A DNA stretch of 64,000 bases from a virus. This document shows positions 55,655 through 62,979 of the stretch, in pieces. The notes beneath the pieces are model-generated. The model was not told where the DNA came from and made no database searches. It was given only the letters and a program-made list of their open reading frames with translations. The translations under genes and the position numbers were made by a program. Position 1 is the stretch's first letter; every line of letters starts with the position of its first letter. The stretch covers positions 1 to 64,000 of IMG/VR virus record IMGVR_UViG_3300009081_000001; one strand, written 5' to 3'.

Positions 55655-56154
55655 ATAACCTTGTGCTCAATCAGGTGCAGGCGTTGCATACCCTTATCGA
55701 GCAGAACTACCGCAATGACTCATGGTGTGTGCTACCCTGTAAGGGAGAGAAAGCCATGATGAAGCTGCAAATCCACCTGTCAGACGTGTTCCCTAGCACC
55801 AAGGCCGGTAGGGAGAACCGGCTGGATACACTGGTTGCAATCCTGCCTCTCTTGAATCCAGGTAAGAAGCCCATCGACCTGGATAGCACCAATCGTCTGT
55901 GGATCGCAGAGATTTACGCCATGCTTACGTGGCTCGATGCGAATGGCAAGGCCAAGGAGGTACTACGCATCGTGAGCCTGGACCCGCAGGGGTATGCCGT
56001 GCAGTTAAGGAAGCTGTTGGGTTACATTGAAAGACCGGGAGGTAACTACTATGTGCCCGAGACGGAACCGGCGTATGTGGGAGATGGATGGTGGGCCTCG
56101 CAAGAGGGGGCACACGAACGGGAACGGCAAGAGAGTTATCTACCGCCCTTCTAA
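55651..56154 (+). CDS. Hypothetical protein
   Basis: 167 residues from ATG 55651 (MNNLVLNQVQALHTLIEQNY) behind AAGGAGGCTCTACC. Helical body, Trp/Tyr-rich and charged C-terminus (WWASQEGAHERERQESYLPP). Unrecognised. Confidence 0.65.
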   Translation: MNNLVLNQVQALHTLIEQNYRNDSWCVLPCKGEKAMMKLQIHLSDVFPSTKAGRENRLDTLVAILPLLNPGKKPIDLDSTNRLWIAEIYAMLTWLDANGKAKEVLRIVSLDPQGYAVQLRKLLGYIERPGGNYYVPETEPAYVGDGWWASQEGAHERERQESYLPPF

Positions 56155-56233
56155 GAAGTGTATTGCAGGGCTGGAAAGGTGGGAACAGTGGGCAAGACGG
56201 ACATTCGTGCAGCAAGGTACTCGCTCAAGATAA
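56051..56233 (+). CDS. Small basic protein overlapping its neighbours
   Basis: 60 residues, MCPRRNRRMWEMDGGPRKRG, ATG behind GGAGGTAACTACT. It overlaps the previous gene by about 100 bp and the HNH gene by 43 bp. The second half (RPSKKCIAGLERWEQWARRT) looks protein-like. Moderate-to-low support. Confidence 0.4.
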   Translation: MCPRRNRRMWEMDGGPRKRGHTNGNGKRVIYRPSKKCIAGLERWEQWARRTFVQQGTRSR

Positions 56234-56556
56234 AGCAAGCCCGCTGCCCTATCCCTGGCTGTTGGCGGGTGCCTACGGATGCACACCATACCCTTATCCG
56301 TAGGCATCCCGACCATCCTAGACTGTGGTGTAGGGAGAACATCACATTGGTCTGTCACTACCACCACGTACCAGAGTGTGAAGACCTGGGATACTGGTGT
56401 GTGAGGTACAAACTTGAAGTAGAGGCAATGGAGCCCCGCGACATAGAAGTATGGGTAGAGAGCCTGGGGGAGCTATTCAAGGTTCCCCCGACTCTCCCCC
56501 CATTCTATCACCGGGCTGTTGCCGATGTATTTCCGTCGGAAATGGAGGATGAATGA
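56191..56556 (+). CDS. HNH-like endonuclease
   Basis: 121 residues from GTG 56191 behind AAAGGTGGGAACA. CPIPGCWRVPTDAHHTLIRR and ENITLVCHYHH match the HNH beta-beta-alpha-metal pattern (zinc cysteines, His-His, Asn, His). Stand-alone phage HNH proteins act in packaging or as mobile endonucleases. The palindrome at 56529 makes the end VFPSEMEDE. Confidence 0.7.
   Translation, partial: GKTDIRAARYSLKIKQARCPIPGCWRVPTDAHHTLIRRHPDHPRLWCRENITLVCHYHHVPECEDLGYWCVRYKLEVEAMEPRDIEVWVESLGELFKVPPTLPPFYHRAVADVFPSEMEDE
56529..56543. repeat. Palindrome copy 32
   Basis: C-terminal codons of the HNH gene (F-P-S-E-M), before GGAGG. Confidence 0.95.
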
Positions 56557-56732
56557 AGAAGCAAACCAAGGACACCATCAGGCAGAAGTTGGATGACGCT
56601 GCCCGCTATGCCAAGCAAGCCAAGATGGCAGTGCAACGGGTAGACCGTGCGTCATTCCAGGCATCCTTGAGGGGTGCAAGGTTCATGCTGGATGCAGCAG
56701 AGTACTACTTTAAGGAGGGAATGGAGGAGTAA
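56553..56732 (+). CDS. Small helical protein
   Basis: 59 residues, MKKQTKDTIRQKLDDAARYA, overlapping the HNH stop by 4 bp and directly after the palindrome-GGAGG pair. Confidence 0.6.
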   Translation: MKKQTKDTIRQKLDDAARYAKQAKMAVQRVDRASFQASLRGARFMLDAAEYYFKEGMEE

Positions 56733-56906
56733 ATGGAAGTCAGGTGGGTATGGGACGGCTATCACTGGACAGCGATATTCTTTGAGGAAGGCAAGATCCA
56801 CACTCCAAGCCTTGTCCTACGAGAGCATGAACTTGTTGATGCTCTAAGGCAACTACAATACGATAAGGTATACTTCGAGAAACCTAGGAGCAAGAACGAT
56901 GAATGA
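56733..56906 (+). CDS. Small hypothetical protein
   Basis: 57 residues, MEVRWVWDGYHWTAIFFEEG, beta hairpin then helix. ATG behind AAGGAGGGAATGGAGGAG. Overlaps the next gene by 8 bp. Confidence 0.6.
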   Translation: MEVRWVWDGYHWTAIFFEEGKIHTPSLVLREHELVDALRQLQYDKVYFEKPRSKNDE

Positions 56907-57168
56907 ACTAGTGCTTGAGGCAGAGAAGGGCTACCTTGGACCGGCAGTATCACCTAACCCTATGGTCAAGATACATGGACCGGGGCCAGAAGGGGCAACG
57001 TGTGGTGGGTGTGTATACCTGTTCCGCAAGAGGTACACCAGTCGTACCTATCTCAAGTGTAGTATGCGGGGTGGGCTCACCAGTGGAGCAGCGACAGACC
57101 AGCTTGCAGGATGGATGGCCTGTGGATTGTGGGAGGAAACAGACGATGAAGAACAAGATCAAGGATAG
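56899..57168 (+). CDS. Small cysteine-containing protein
   Basis: 89 residues. GATCGGCVYLFRKRYTSRTY...LKCSMRGG...WMACGLWE: four cysteines in a pattern seen in small phage proteins with a structural metal site. Overlaps both neighbours. Confidence 0.6.
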   Translation: MNELVLEAEKGYLGPAVSPNPMVKIHGPGPEGATCGGCVYLFRKRYTSRTYLKCSMRGGLTSGAATDQLAGWMACGLWEETDDEEQDQG

Positions 57169-57319
57169 GTTGGAGGAACCGTGGGCAAAGAAACAGGTGG
57201 GACACACATTGGGGAATGTGCTATACTGGGTGCAGAACGGCTACCAGTTCACACAGGAGGACCGGACTTTGATAGAGCAGCTACATGGCTACTTGCAGGA
57301 GCCCTCTTGTTCAGCCTAA
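57146..57319 (+). CDS. Small helical protein
   Basis: 57 residues, MKNKIKDRLEEPWAKKQVGH, behind GGGAGGAAACAGACG. Basic then acidic helix. Overlaps a second, out-of-frame candidate (57181-57387). Confidence 0.55.
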   Translation: MKNKIKDRLEEPWAKKQVGHTLGNVLYWVQNGYQFTQEDRTLIEQLHGYLQEPSCSA

Positions 57320-57387
57320 TGGTCACTCTTGGCTACTTACTGCAACAGGAAGGGGAAAGCCTGTGGGTAACAACGCGGAGGGAGTAG
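57181..57387 (+). CDS. Possible small membrane protein, alternative frame
   Basis: 68 residues from GTG 57181 behind TTGGAGGAACC. One transmembrane helix (TWLLAGALLFSLMVTLGYLL) near the middle. It overlaps the 57146 gene for 139 bp in a different frame. Both have ribosome sites; coding of this one is less certain. Confidence 0.4.
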   Translation: MGKETGGTHIGECAILGAERLPVHTGGPDFDRAATWLLAGALLFSLMVTLGYLLQQEGESLWVTTRRE

Positions 57388-57389
57388 CA

Positions 57390-57548
57390 TTGCCAACAGT
57401 ACGCCAGTTGCCAGAGGAGGGGATAGCAGTCATCCGGTGGCAGGAGTGTAACAGACAGACTAGGATGGCGCTTAACTGGATGCAAGCATGTGCTCTTTTT
57501 GAGGGCACAACGGTCTACGAGTGGATAGATAGGAAGGGACACCTATGA
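57390..57548 (+). CDS. Small hypothetical protein
   Basis: 52 residues, TTG start behind GGAGTAGCA. MPTVRQLPEEGIAVIRWQEC. Unrecognised. A promoter follows. Confidence 0.5.
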   Translation: MPTVRQLPEEGIAVIRWQECNRQTRMALNWMQACALFEGTTVYEWIDRKGHL

Positions 57549-57564
57549 ATCACGAATCTGAAAC

Positions 57565-57593
57565 TTGACAAGGATTCTGAACTATAGTATACT
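57565..57593 (+). promoter_or_regulatory. Sigma-70 promoter of the 57.6-kb operon
   Basis: TTGACA, 17-bp spacer with TTCTGAAC, TATACT, followed by GTTCAC and GTTC. Drives the 57628/58251 pair. Confidence 0.85.
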
Positions 57594-57627
57594 GTTCACG
57601 TTCGCAATATAATAGGAGGGAACGAAA

Positions 57628-58248
57628 ATGGTACAAAAGAAATCGGAAGTTGTGGAAGTACCGGCACTCAGAATTGAGTTACTGTCAGTTACCTTGGTAG
57701 GGGATTCCCCGCTCATCTGTCACCGCTTCTCCAAGAAGGCGAAAAACCAAATCCTTGCCAGTCAGGGTAAGCGCGTGAAGACACGCGAGGCAAGGGATCC
57801 AGAGGGGGAAGGTATGGACGCTGCCTATACTCTGCCCGTCCCTGGAGCCTATGGGTTCCCCGCATCTGCTTTCAAGCAGGCTGCTGTCAGGGCGGCAAAG
57901 CAAGTGCCCGGCATGACAATGGTGGATACACAGGGATACTTCTTTATCAAGGCGGCAACGCCCGATGATGCAGAGCAGCTTGTCGGCCCCCTGCGCTACA
58001 GCGAAATGCAGATCAACGAGGATGCAGTTCGTCTCGCTGGCCCTGGTAGGCCGGTAGACCTGCGCTTTCGCCCCTACTTCCTTAACTGGGAAGTTGACCT
58101 TGAGATCGAGTACAATGCCAGCCTTGTCAGCCCAGAGCAGATCGTCTTTCTTCTGGACTCGGCAGGGTTTGGCGTGGGTGTGGGTGAGTGGAGGCCAGAG
58201 AAGGGCGGCAACTATGGTCGCTTCCACGTAAAGAAAGGGAATGAATAA
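57628..58248 (+). CDS. Conserved phage protein (possible ssDNA/RNA-binding, RAMP-like)
   Basis: 206 residues behind AGGAGGGAACGAAA. LVGDSPLICHRFSKKAKNQI, YGFPASAFKQAAVRAAK and FLLDSAGFGVGVGEWRPEKG are a recurring pattern in phage proteins encoded near replication or recombination genes. The glycine-rich GVGVGEWRPEKGG-YGRF end is loosely like RAMP/Cas7 glycine loops, but that is inference. It is the first gene from a strong regulated promoter and is paired with the next gene. Confidence 0.55.
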   Translation: MVQKKSEVVEVPALRIELLSVTLVGDSPLICHRFSKKAKNQILASQGKRVKTREARDPEGEGMDAAYTLPVPGAYGFPASAFKQAAVRAAKQVPGMTMVDTQGYFFIKAATPDDAEQLVGPLRYSEMQINEDAVRLAGPGRPVDLRFRPYFLNWEVDLEIEYNASLVSPEQIVFLLDSAGFGVGVGEWRPEKGGNYGRFHVKKGNE

Positions 58249-58250
58249 CT

Positions 58251-58808
58251 ATGTGGATGCCCGTCGAAGAGAGTGGTCGCTGTATCTACAGGTGCAAACC
58301 TGGCAGTCCTGTACCAGATGCACGAGCGCAAGAGATTGGAGAGTACATTGCTGACCTGGAAGAGAACAGCGGCATTACTCCTCATATCTTGCTCCAGGAT
58401 GCTACTAACCCCGAGTCCAAGCTACACGAGTTCTTTGAGTGGGACGATAAGAAGGCTGGCTACCACTGGCGTCTGCAGCAGGCGCGGCAGATCATCAATC
58501 ACTTTGAGATCGTCGTGGTCAATACCCGCGAGGAAGAAGAGACAAGGGTACGCGCCTGGCACAGTATCAACATCCGGGTTCAACCCCCCAAAGGACAGGA
58601 GTTTCACACGGAGACTGACAACGGGGAGCCCGAAATGCAACGGGTGTACGTCAACGCTATTCAGGCCCTCTCAGTAGAAGACACACGCAAGCAGGTTGTA
58701 GCCAACGCCCTCAGAGAATTGAACGGCTGGCGTCATCGCTATCAGACATACGACGAGTTCAATCCTATCTTCACCGGGATTGAGCAGCTTAGTCTTGCCG
58801 AGGCATAG
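58251..58808 (+). CDS. Conserved phage protein, partner of the upstream gene
   Basis: 185 residues, MWMPVEESGRCIYRCKPGSP, ATG just after the previous stop. WDDKKAGYHWRLQQARQIIN and VVVNTREEEETRVRAWHSIN are conserved-looking; C-terminal part helical. Function not recognised; the two-gene unit recurs in phages as I recall, but this was not checked. Confidence 0.5.
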   Translation: MWMPVEESGRCIYRCKPGSPVPDARAQEIGEYIADLEENSGITPHILLQDATNPESKLHEFFEWDDKKAGYHWRLQQARQIINHFEIVVVNTREEEETRVRAWHSINIRVQPPKGQEFHTETDNGEPEMQRVYVNAIQALSVEDTRKQVVANALRELNGWRHRYQTYDEFNPIFTGIEQLSLAEA

Positions 58809-59180
58809 GCAGGCAAGGCGAGGCGTAGCGGGGCTTGTTGAGGCTTGGTGGGGTTAGGCACGGCGCGGTGTGGCAAGGCAGTCTCGGCTAGGCGTGGCGT
58901 GGCCTGGCCCGGCCCGGCGCGGTGTGGCAGGCAAGGTATGGCAAGGCGGTGCAGGGTGTGACAAGGCCAGGCGAGGCTAGGCAGGCGAGGACCGGCGGGG
59001 CTTGTCACGGTGGGGCACGGCACGGCGGGGCAGGCAAGGTATGTCATGGCGGGGCAGGCGTGGCGATGTGTGGCGAGGCGAGGCGAGGCGCGGCGCGGCT
59101 GGGCGAGGTTCGGCGGGCGCGGCCTGGATTGGCGAGGCGGGGCACGTTCTGGCTAGGCTTGGTGGGGCAGGCAAGGTTTC
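58809..59180. repeat. (GGCNN)n degenerate pentamer array
   Basis: About 370 bp in which GGC recurs with a 5-bp period (GGCAAGGCGAGGCGTAGC and so on). The plus strand is G-rich and nearly free of poly-A/T. Frames on both strands are open but low-complexity and have no ribosome site. A palindrome closes it at 59181. Confidence 0.85.
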
Positions 59181-59195
59181 ATTTCCGTCGGAAAT
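59181..59195. repeat. Palindrome copy 33
   Basis: Intergenic, at the end of the pentamer array. Confidence 0.95.
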
Positions 59196-59221
59196 AGAAA
59201 ACTACAAGAAGGAGAAAGAGA

Positions 59222-59791
59222 ATGCCTAAGCAGTATACGGTTTACTGGACCAATTACTGGACCAACGAGTACATGATACCTCTCAGCTTTGCTGCAGAGT
59301 CAATGAGATACGACCCCGAGCAAAAAGCCTACGAGTTCAAGACAGATGTTGGGGGGTTCCTCATCCCCAAGCAGCAAGTCCTCTATGTAGAGTGCGGCAA
59401 GCACGTCGGCCCGGCGCAAGCCTTGATAGAAGCAGGAAAGAGGGCCGCTCAGAAGAGGGGCAAGAACATAGCCATGACAGAGATTGATATAGACGAACTG
59501 CTGTCTACCCTGCCACCGGGTGAGGATGATGAATGGGACGTAGCGTTCACGGAGGATGATATAAACGAGGCCAAGCGTAACAGGCTCTTTGGCCCTACAA
59601 CAACTCAGAAGAGAGAGCTGGTAATGGCGGCACTCGCGATCCGAGATGCAATCGAGGAATGGGGCTGTGTAAAAGCTCTTGCTTGCGATGACGATGAAAG
59701 CACATGGCGAGACTCCCTACCGGAAACCATAATGGCTGCCTATGATAAACTAGACGCTGCACTCTCTCCACTCTATGGCGACCCACTGTAG
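59222..59791 (+). CDS. Hypothetical protein
   Basis: 189 residues behind AAGGAGAAAGAGA. Starts MPKQYTVYWTNYWTNEYMIP, with an internal TVYWTN/NYWTN repeat. Alpha/beta first half, acidic middle (DELLSTLPPGEDDEWDVAFT), helical end. It lies between the pentamer array and the recombinase. Unrecognised. Confidence 0.6.
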   Translation: MPKQYTVYWTNYWTNEYMIPLSFAAESMRYDPEQKAYEFKTDVGGFLIPKQQVLYVECGKHVGPAQALIEAGKRAAQKRGKNIAMTEIDIDELLSTLPPGEDDEWDVAFTEDDINEAKRNRLFGPTTTQKRELVMAALAIRDAIEEWGCVKALACDDDESTWRDSLPETIMAAYDKLDAALSPLYGDPL

Positions 59792-59794
59792 TCT

Positions 59795-59809
59795 ATTTCC
59801 GTCGGAAAT
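59795..59809. repeat. Palindrome copy 34
   Basis: Intergenic, directly before the recombinase start. Confidence 0.95.
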
Positions 59810-59818
59810 GAGGACTGA

Positions 59819-61237
59819 ATGAGAGCGGGAATCATGGCGAGGGTGAGCACCGAGGAGCAGCTTGCGGGCTATTCTATCGGCGCTCAGGTAGATGCAATGC
59901 TCAAGTTCTGCGAGGAACAGGGCTGGCAGGTCATGGAAAGGTACATCGAAGAGGGTGTATCTGGCACAACGTCTAACCGGCCCGAGCTACAGAGAGCTTT
60001 GCGCGATGCAGAAGCGGGGAAACTAGATGTGCTGCTTACCCACCAGCTTGACCGCTTTTACCGAAACCTGCGCCTACAGATCGAGACGCTTGGTAAGCTA
60101 GGAGAGATGGGAGTTGGGTATCTATCTATCACCGAGAGGATTGACTACTCAACTCCCACCGGTATGCTATTCATGCAGATGTTGGGCGCGTTCAACGAGT
60201 ACTATTCCAGCAATCTGGCACGCGAGGTTAGGAAGGGCAAGCAGGGTAGAGCAGAGAGTGGTTTGACCAATGCAACGTTCTTGCCCCACGGTTACAAGAG
60301 GGTAGAGAAGGAAGCCGTCATAGAACCAGTAAGGGCAGAGACAATCCATTACATCTTCAAGCTATATGCAACAGGGCTTTACTCCTATCGGGCAATTGCA
60401 GATAGGCTCAATGCAGAAGGACACCCCGCAAGCAGTAGGAGTAAGGGAAAGTGGATCTGGCAAGCAGTGAGGGGTATCATTGAGAATCCCTACTACATCG
60501 GTCTTATCAGGCACAACGAAAAGATGTATCAGGGCAAGCACGAACCTATCATCGAGCGCAAGTTGTGGGATATGGCGCAACGAGTGAGGGAACAACGTGC
60601 AACATCGTACACTCATTCGAGGACAAAGGAAACTTTCATCTTGCGCGGCACCGGCCACTGTCTTGCCTGTGGTAGTAGGCTGTATGCAGAGAGTCATGGG
60701 AAGAATAGGTACTACCGTTGCAGTGGAAACCAAAAGGGGGTAAGTTGCACAGTTCCATTTGCAAGGGTGGAAAAGGTAGATGCAAGTTTGGCAGAGCTTG
60801 TATCTCACGCGCAACTACCAGGAAACTGGCGTGAAGAGATTGCAAGAGCTATGCAAGGGCCAGTTTCCAACGATGGCAACAAGCGCAAGTACTTGCAAGA
60901 GAAGTTGCGCCGGTTGCGTGAGCTGTACCTTGAGGATGACTTTACCAAGGAGGAGTACAATCAAAGGAAACGTGAATTGGAAAGTGAGATTGCAAGGCTA
61001 CAACCACCAGGGAAACCAGACGACATTGACGCCGAGTTGATTGCAAACCTGAGTAAACTGTGGGAGGGAGCTGAGTTGCAGCAACGCACCGACCTTGCAA
61101 ACATCCTCTTTCGTAGTGTAGAGGTAGATATGCAAGAGGAAAGGGTAGTTTCCTTTGAGTCGTACCCCGAACATGCAATGTTGTTCCGGCTTATCTTTGA
61201 GGAAAGGGAAGGGAAGTTCTACAATGGACAGGCATAA
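59819..61237 (+). CDS. int: Large serine recombinase (integrase)
   Basis: 472 residues (ATG 59819; ATG 59834 also possible). N-terminal resolvase domain: ARVSTEEQ (catalytic Ser 10), TSNRPELQRALRDAEAGKLD, HQLDRFYRN and FMQMLGAFNEYYSSNLAREV. Recombinase domain about 160-260; zinc beta ribbon CLACGSRLY...YRCSGNQKGVSC; C-terminal coiled coil about 360-420. Large serine recombinases integrate phage DNA between attP and attB and need a separate directionality factor to excise. ATG behind a palindrome and GAGGACTGA. No attP core was identified. Confidence 0.9.
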   Translation: MRAGIMARVSTEEQLAGYSIGAQVDAMLKFCEEQGWQVMERYIEEGVSGTTSNRPELQRALRDAEAGKLDVLLTHQLDRFYRNLRLQIETLGKLGEMGVGYLSITERIDYSTPTGMLFMQMLGAFNEYYSSNLAREVRKGKQGRAESGLTNATFLPHGYKRVEKEAVIEPVRAETIHYIFKLYATGLYSYRAIADRLNAEGHPASSRSKGKWIWQAVRGIIENPYYIGLIRHNEKMYQGKHEPIIERKLWDMAQRVREQRATSYTHSRTKETFILRGTGHCLACGSRLYAESHGKNRYYRCSGNQKGVSCTVPFARVEKVDASLAELVSHAQLPGNWREEIARAMQGPVSNDGNKRKYLQEKLRRLRELYLEDDFTKEEYNQRKRELESEIARLQPPGKPDDIDAELIANLSKLWEGAELQQRTDLANILFRSVEVDMQEERVVSFESYPEHAMLFRLIFEEREGKFYNGQA

Positions 61238-61316
61238 GATGTTGATTGAGAAACTTGCAGAGATTGCACGAGACATTCAACGGCGGAAGAAACAGCTTTC
61301 GGAAAGCAAAAGGTAG
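61224..61316 (+). CDS. 30-residue basic peptide
   Basis: MDRHKMLIEKLAEIARDIQR, a single helix; ATG overlaps the recombinase 3' end by 14 bp, GGGAAGTTCTACA upstream. Low support. Confidence 0.4.
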   Translation: MDRHKMLIEKLAEIARDIQRRKKQLSESKR

Positions 61317-61362
61317 AGTGAAATAAGGGTTTCCCCTTACGAAAAGAACAAAGGTTCAGGTA

Positions 61363-61391
61363 TTGACATTGGAAACAAGGTGTGATAGAAT
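61363..61391 (+). promoter_or_regulatory. Sigma-70 promoter
   Basis: TTGACA, 17-bp spacer, TAGAAT, with GGTTCAG just upstream. Drives genes to the right of the recombinase. Confidence 0.75.
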
Positions 61392-61430
61392 GAGCGTGTT
61401 GGGTGAATCCAACACAGGGAGGGAATGAAA

Positions 61431-61634
61431 ATGACTTGGGCAGAAGAGTTCCGCAAGAAGCTCCACGACGAAGAGGAAGCCAAGATTGCCAGGGTAACGG
61501 CGGCTGGCTTTCGAATCACCAGGGTCACAGAGGAAGAGTTTGAGGATGGTATCGGCGCTTGCGTCGGTGTCAATGCCCAAAAGGGCTATGTATTCTACAC
61601 CCTGAATCAAGCCCTGCAAGAGATTGGCGAGTAG
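61431..61634 (+). CDS. Small hypothetical protein
   Basis: 67 residues from ATG 61431 (MTWAEEFRKKLHDEEEAKIA), GGAGGG seven bases before. Charged helix then a beta-rich part. Followed by a palindrome. Confidence 0.65.
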   Translation: MTWAEEFRKKLHDEEEAKIARVTAAGFRITRVTEEEFEDGIGACVGVNAQKGYVFYTLNQALQEIGE

Positions 61635-61635
61635 T

Positions 61636-61650
61636 ATTTCCGTCGGAAAT
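61636..61650. repeat. Palindrome copy 35
   Basis: Intergenic, directly before the GGAGGAGGG of 61664. Confidence 0.95.
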
Positions 61651-61663
61651 GGAGGAGGGAGAA

Positions 61664-61864
61664 GTGAGCGGAGCAAAGGGTATCCAGATTTGTGAGCGAT
61701 GTGGGAAAGAGATCCGATCCGGTCGGGAAGTGTGGCTTGAGTACAACAACGGGAACGATACCTACCACAAGCCCGGCGACGTACCAGAGGAAAAGAGCTT
61801 GGGCATCTACGTGTTCGGTGCCGACTGTGCCAGGGCCATCTTGAGAAACGGCGGCAGGAAATGA
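61664..61864 (+). CDS. Zinc-ribbon protein
   Basis: 66 residues from GTG 61664 behind GGAGGAGGGAGAA. CERCGKEIRSGREVWLEYNN, later His and Cys residues, suggests a zinc site. Overlaps the next gene by 4 bp. Confidence 0.6.
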   Translation: MSGAKGIQICERCGKEIRSGREVWLEYNNGNDTYHKPGDVPEEKSLGIYVFGADCARAILRNGGRK

Positions 61865-62061
61865 AAATCGCGCAAGTAGAGGTTTGGGTCGTGTCGGTCG
61901 TTTGCCCGGAGTGCGGTGAAGAGGTTTCTGATCCGAAGTGTGGATCTCTCCAGTGGGTTGTGTATGAAATCGAGGGGCGTGTTCAGGTGTGCAACGTTTG
62001 TGGTAAGGAATTTAAGTTGCCCCTCTCAGTCAAGGGAGTTCTTGCGCGGAGCAACCCATGA
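61861..62061 (+). CDS. Zinc-ribbon protein
   Basis: 66 residues. CPECGEEVSDPKCG...VCNVCGKEFKLP. Two CxxC pairs. Overlaps both neighbours by 4 bp. Confidence 0.65.
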   Translation: MKIAQVEVWVVSVVCPECGEEVSDPKCGSLQWVVYEIEGRVQVCNVCGKEFKLPLSVKGVLARSNP

Positions 62062-62216
62062 ATCCAGTCAAGGTAGGCCAGTACGTTGAGGTAACGACAG
62101 GGGCACGGCAAGGGGAGAGGGGCACCGTGGTAGGTGTGACCAAGCTCTTTGCCAGGGTGTACATCAACGGCAAGCGGGCCATTGTAGGACTCAAGGACTT
62201 GAAGGTTATCAAGTAA
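62058..62216 (+). CDS. KOW-motif-like small protein
   Basis: 52 residues. MNPVKVGQYVEVTTGARQGE followed by RGTVVGVTKLFARVYING resembles the KOW motif of ribosomal and NusG proteins (Gly, basic, hydrophobic pattern). RNA or protein binding possible. The stop shares a base with the next ATG. Confidence 0.6.
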   Translation: MNPVKVGQYVEVTTGARQGERGTVVGVTKLFARVYINGKRAIVGLKDLKVIK

Positions 62217-62401
62217 TGGACCGTCCCTTAACGGCAGGCGAAGCAGCGAAGAAGCTAGGCTACCACGTCGAGCACCTATACCGTCTCTTGAAGAAGGGCA
62301 AGGTACTCGGTGAGAAGGTAGGGCGGCAGTGGTTCATAGCACCCGAAGAGGTTCAGAGGGTGCTGTTAGAGAAGGAGATGTGGGGAGGGAAGTTGCCATG
62401 A
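62216..62401 (+). CDS. Excisionase-like helix-turn-helix protein
   Basis: 61 residues. PLTAGEAAKKLGYHVEHLYR, LLKKGKVLGEKVGRQWFIAP is the HTH_17/MerR-like excisionase DNA-binding fold. Its position 1 kb downstream of the serine recombinase makes it a candidate recombination directionality factor or a regulator. Overlaps the next gene by 4 bp. Confidence 0.7.
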   Translation: MDRPLTAGEAAKKLGYHVEHLYRLLKKGKVLGEKVGRQWFIAPEEVQRVLLEKEMWGGKLP

Positions 62402-62595
62402 GTTTTGCGGGGCTGTTACTTGCTCTAGCAGGGAGCATTATCACATTCTTTGGCCTGTTGTTAATCCCGATTTCTGCTGCCAGTTTTGCAGAATCAGGAT
62501 GGGGCGGTATAGCAGTAGGCGTGGGCCTCTCTGTCTGCGGTGTCGTCTGTCTATTGTTCGGAATTGGCCTGTTGAACATGACACAGGAAGGGTAG
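62398..62595 (+). CDS. Small two-helix membrane protein
   Basis: 65 residues from ATG 62398. Two transmembrane helices (SFAGLLLALAGSIITFFGLL; GGIAVGVGLSVCGVVCLLFG). The size fits holins, but no lysis gene is beside it. Confidence 0.55.
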   Translation: MSFAGLLLALAGSIITFFGLLLIPISAASFAESGWGGIAVGVGLSVCGVVCLLFGIGLLNMTQEG

Positions 62596-62606
62596 GGCTC
62601 TTTTTT

Positions 62607-62939
62607 ATGGCTATCAGGGTTGGTTCAAGCCAACATAATGTAGTCACTGTAGAGCAGGGCACCTATGAGGGACTAGACTACCTTATCCGCTTGGGGATGC
62701 AGTTTGACTGGATCTCCCCGACGCTGGCAATCATGCAGGACGTGGCAAATGGTGGCAGTAGGACATTCCTGATTCCGCTCAACTGTGGGTGGACGGGTAG
62801 GGAGATAGACAGGCTGTTGAAGAGGCACGGCATCAAGACGTGGGGGCTCATGGCAATCAGCGACGTGTTTCTCATCAGCGTCCACAAGACGCAGGGCAAA
62901 CAAGCCCTACGGGTGTTGATTCGGGCAGGATTGGGCTAG
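62607..62939 (+). CDS. Hypothetical protein
   Basis: 110 residues from ATG 62607; the ribosome site is weak (GGGTAGGG 11-12 bases upstream). MAIRVGSSQHNVVTVEQGTY, then TFLIPLNCGWTGREIDRLLK. Alpha/beta. Unrecognised. Confidence 0.5.
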   Translation: MAIRVGSSQHNVVTVEQGTYEGLDYLIRLGMQFDWISPTLAIMQDVANGGSRTFLIPLNCGWTGREIDRLLKRHGIKTWGLMAISDVFLISVHKTQGKQALRVLIRAGLG

Positions 62940-62979
62940 TCAGGAAGTGGATCGCTTATCAAGATGAAGGGTACACACT

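Noticed and set aside
58922-59197. 91-codon frame in the pentamer array
   Set aside because: Low-complexity Arg/Gly/Ala product of the GGC repeat; no ribosome site; similar open frames exist on the other strand.
61317-61362. attP site next to the recombinase
   Set aside because: A short AAGGG/CCCTT hairpin exists but no 40-50-bp imperfect dyad could be recognised; not supportable by eye.
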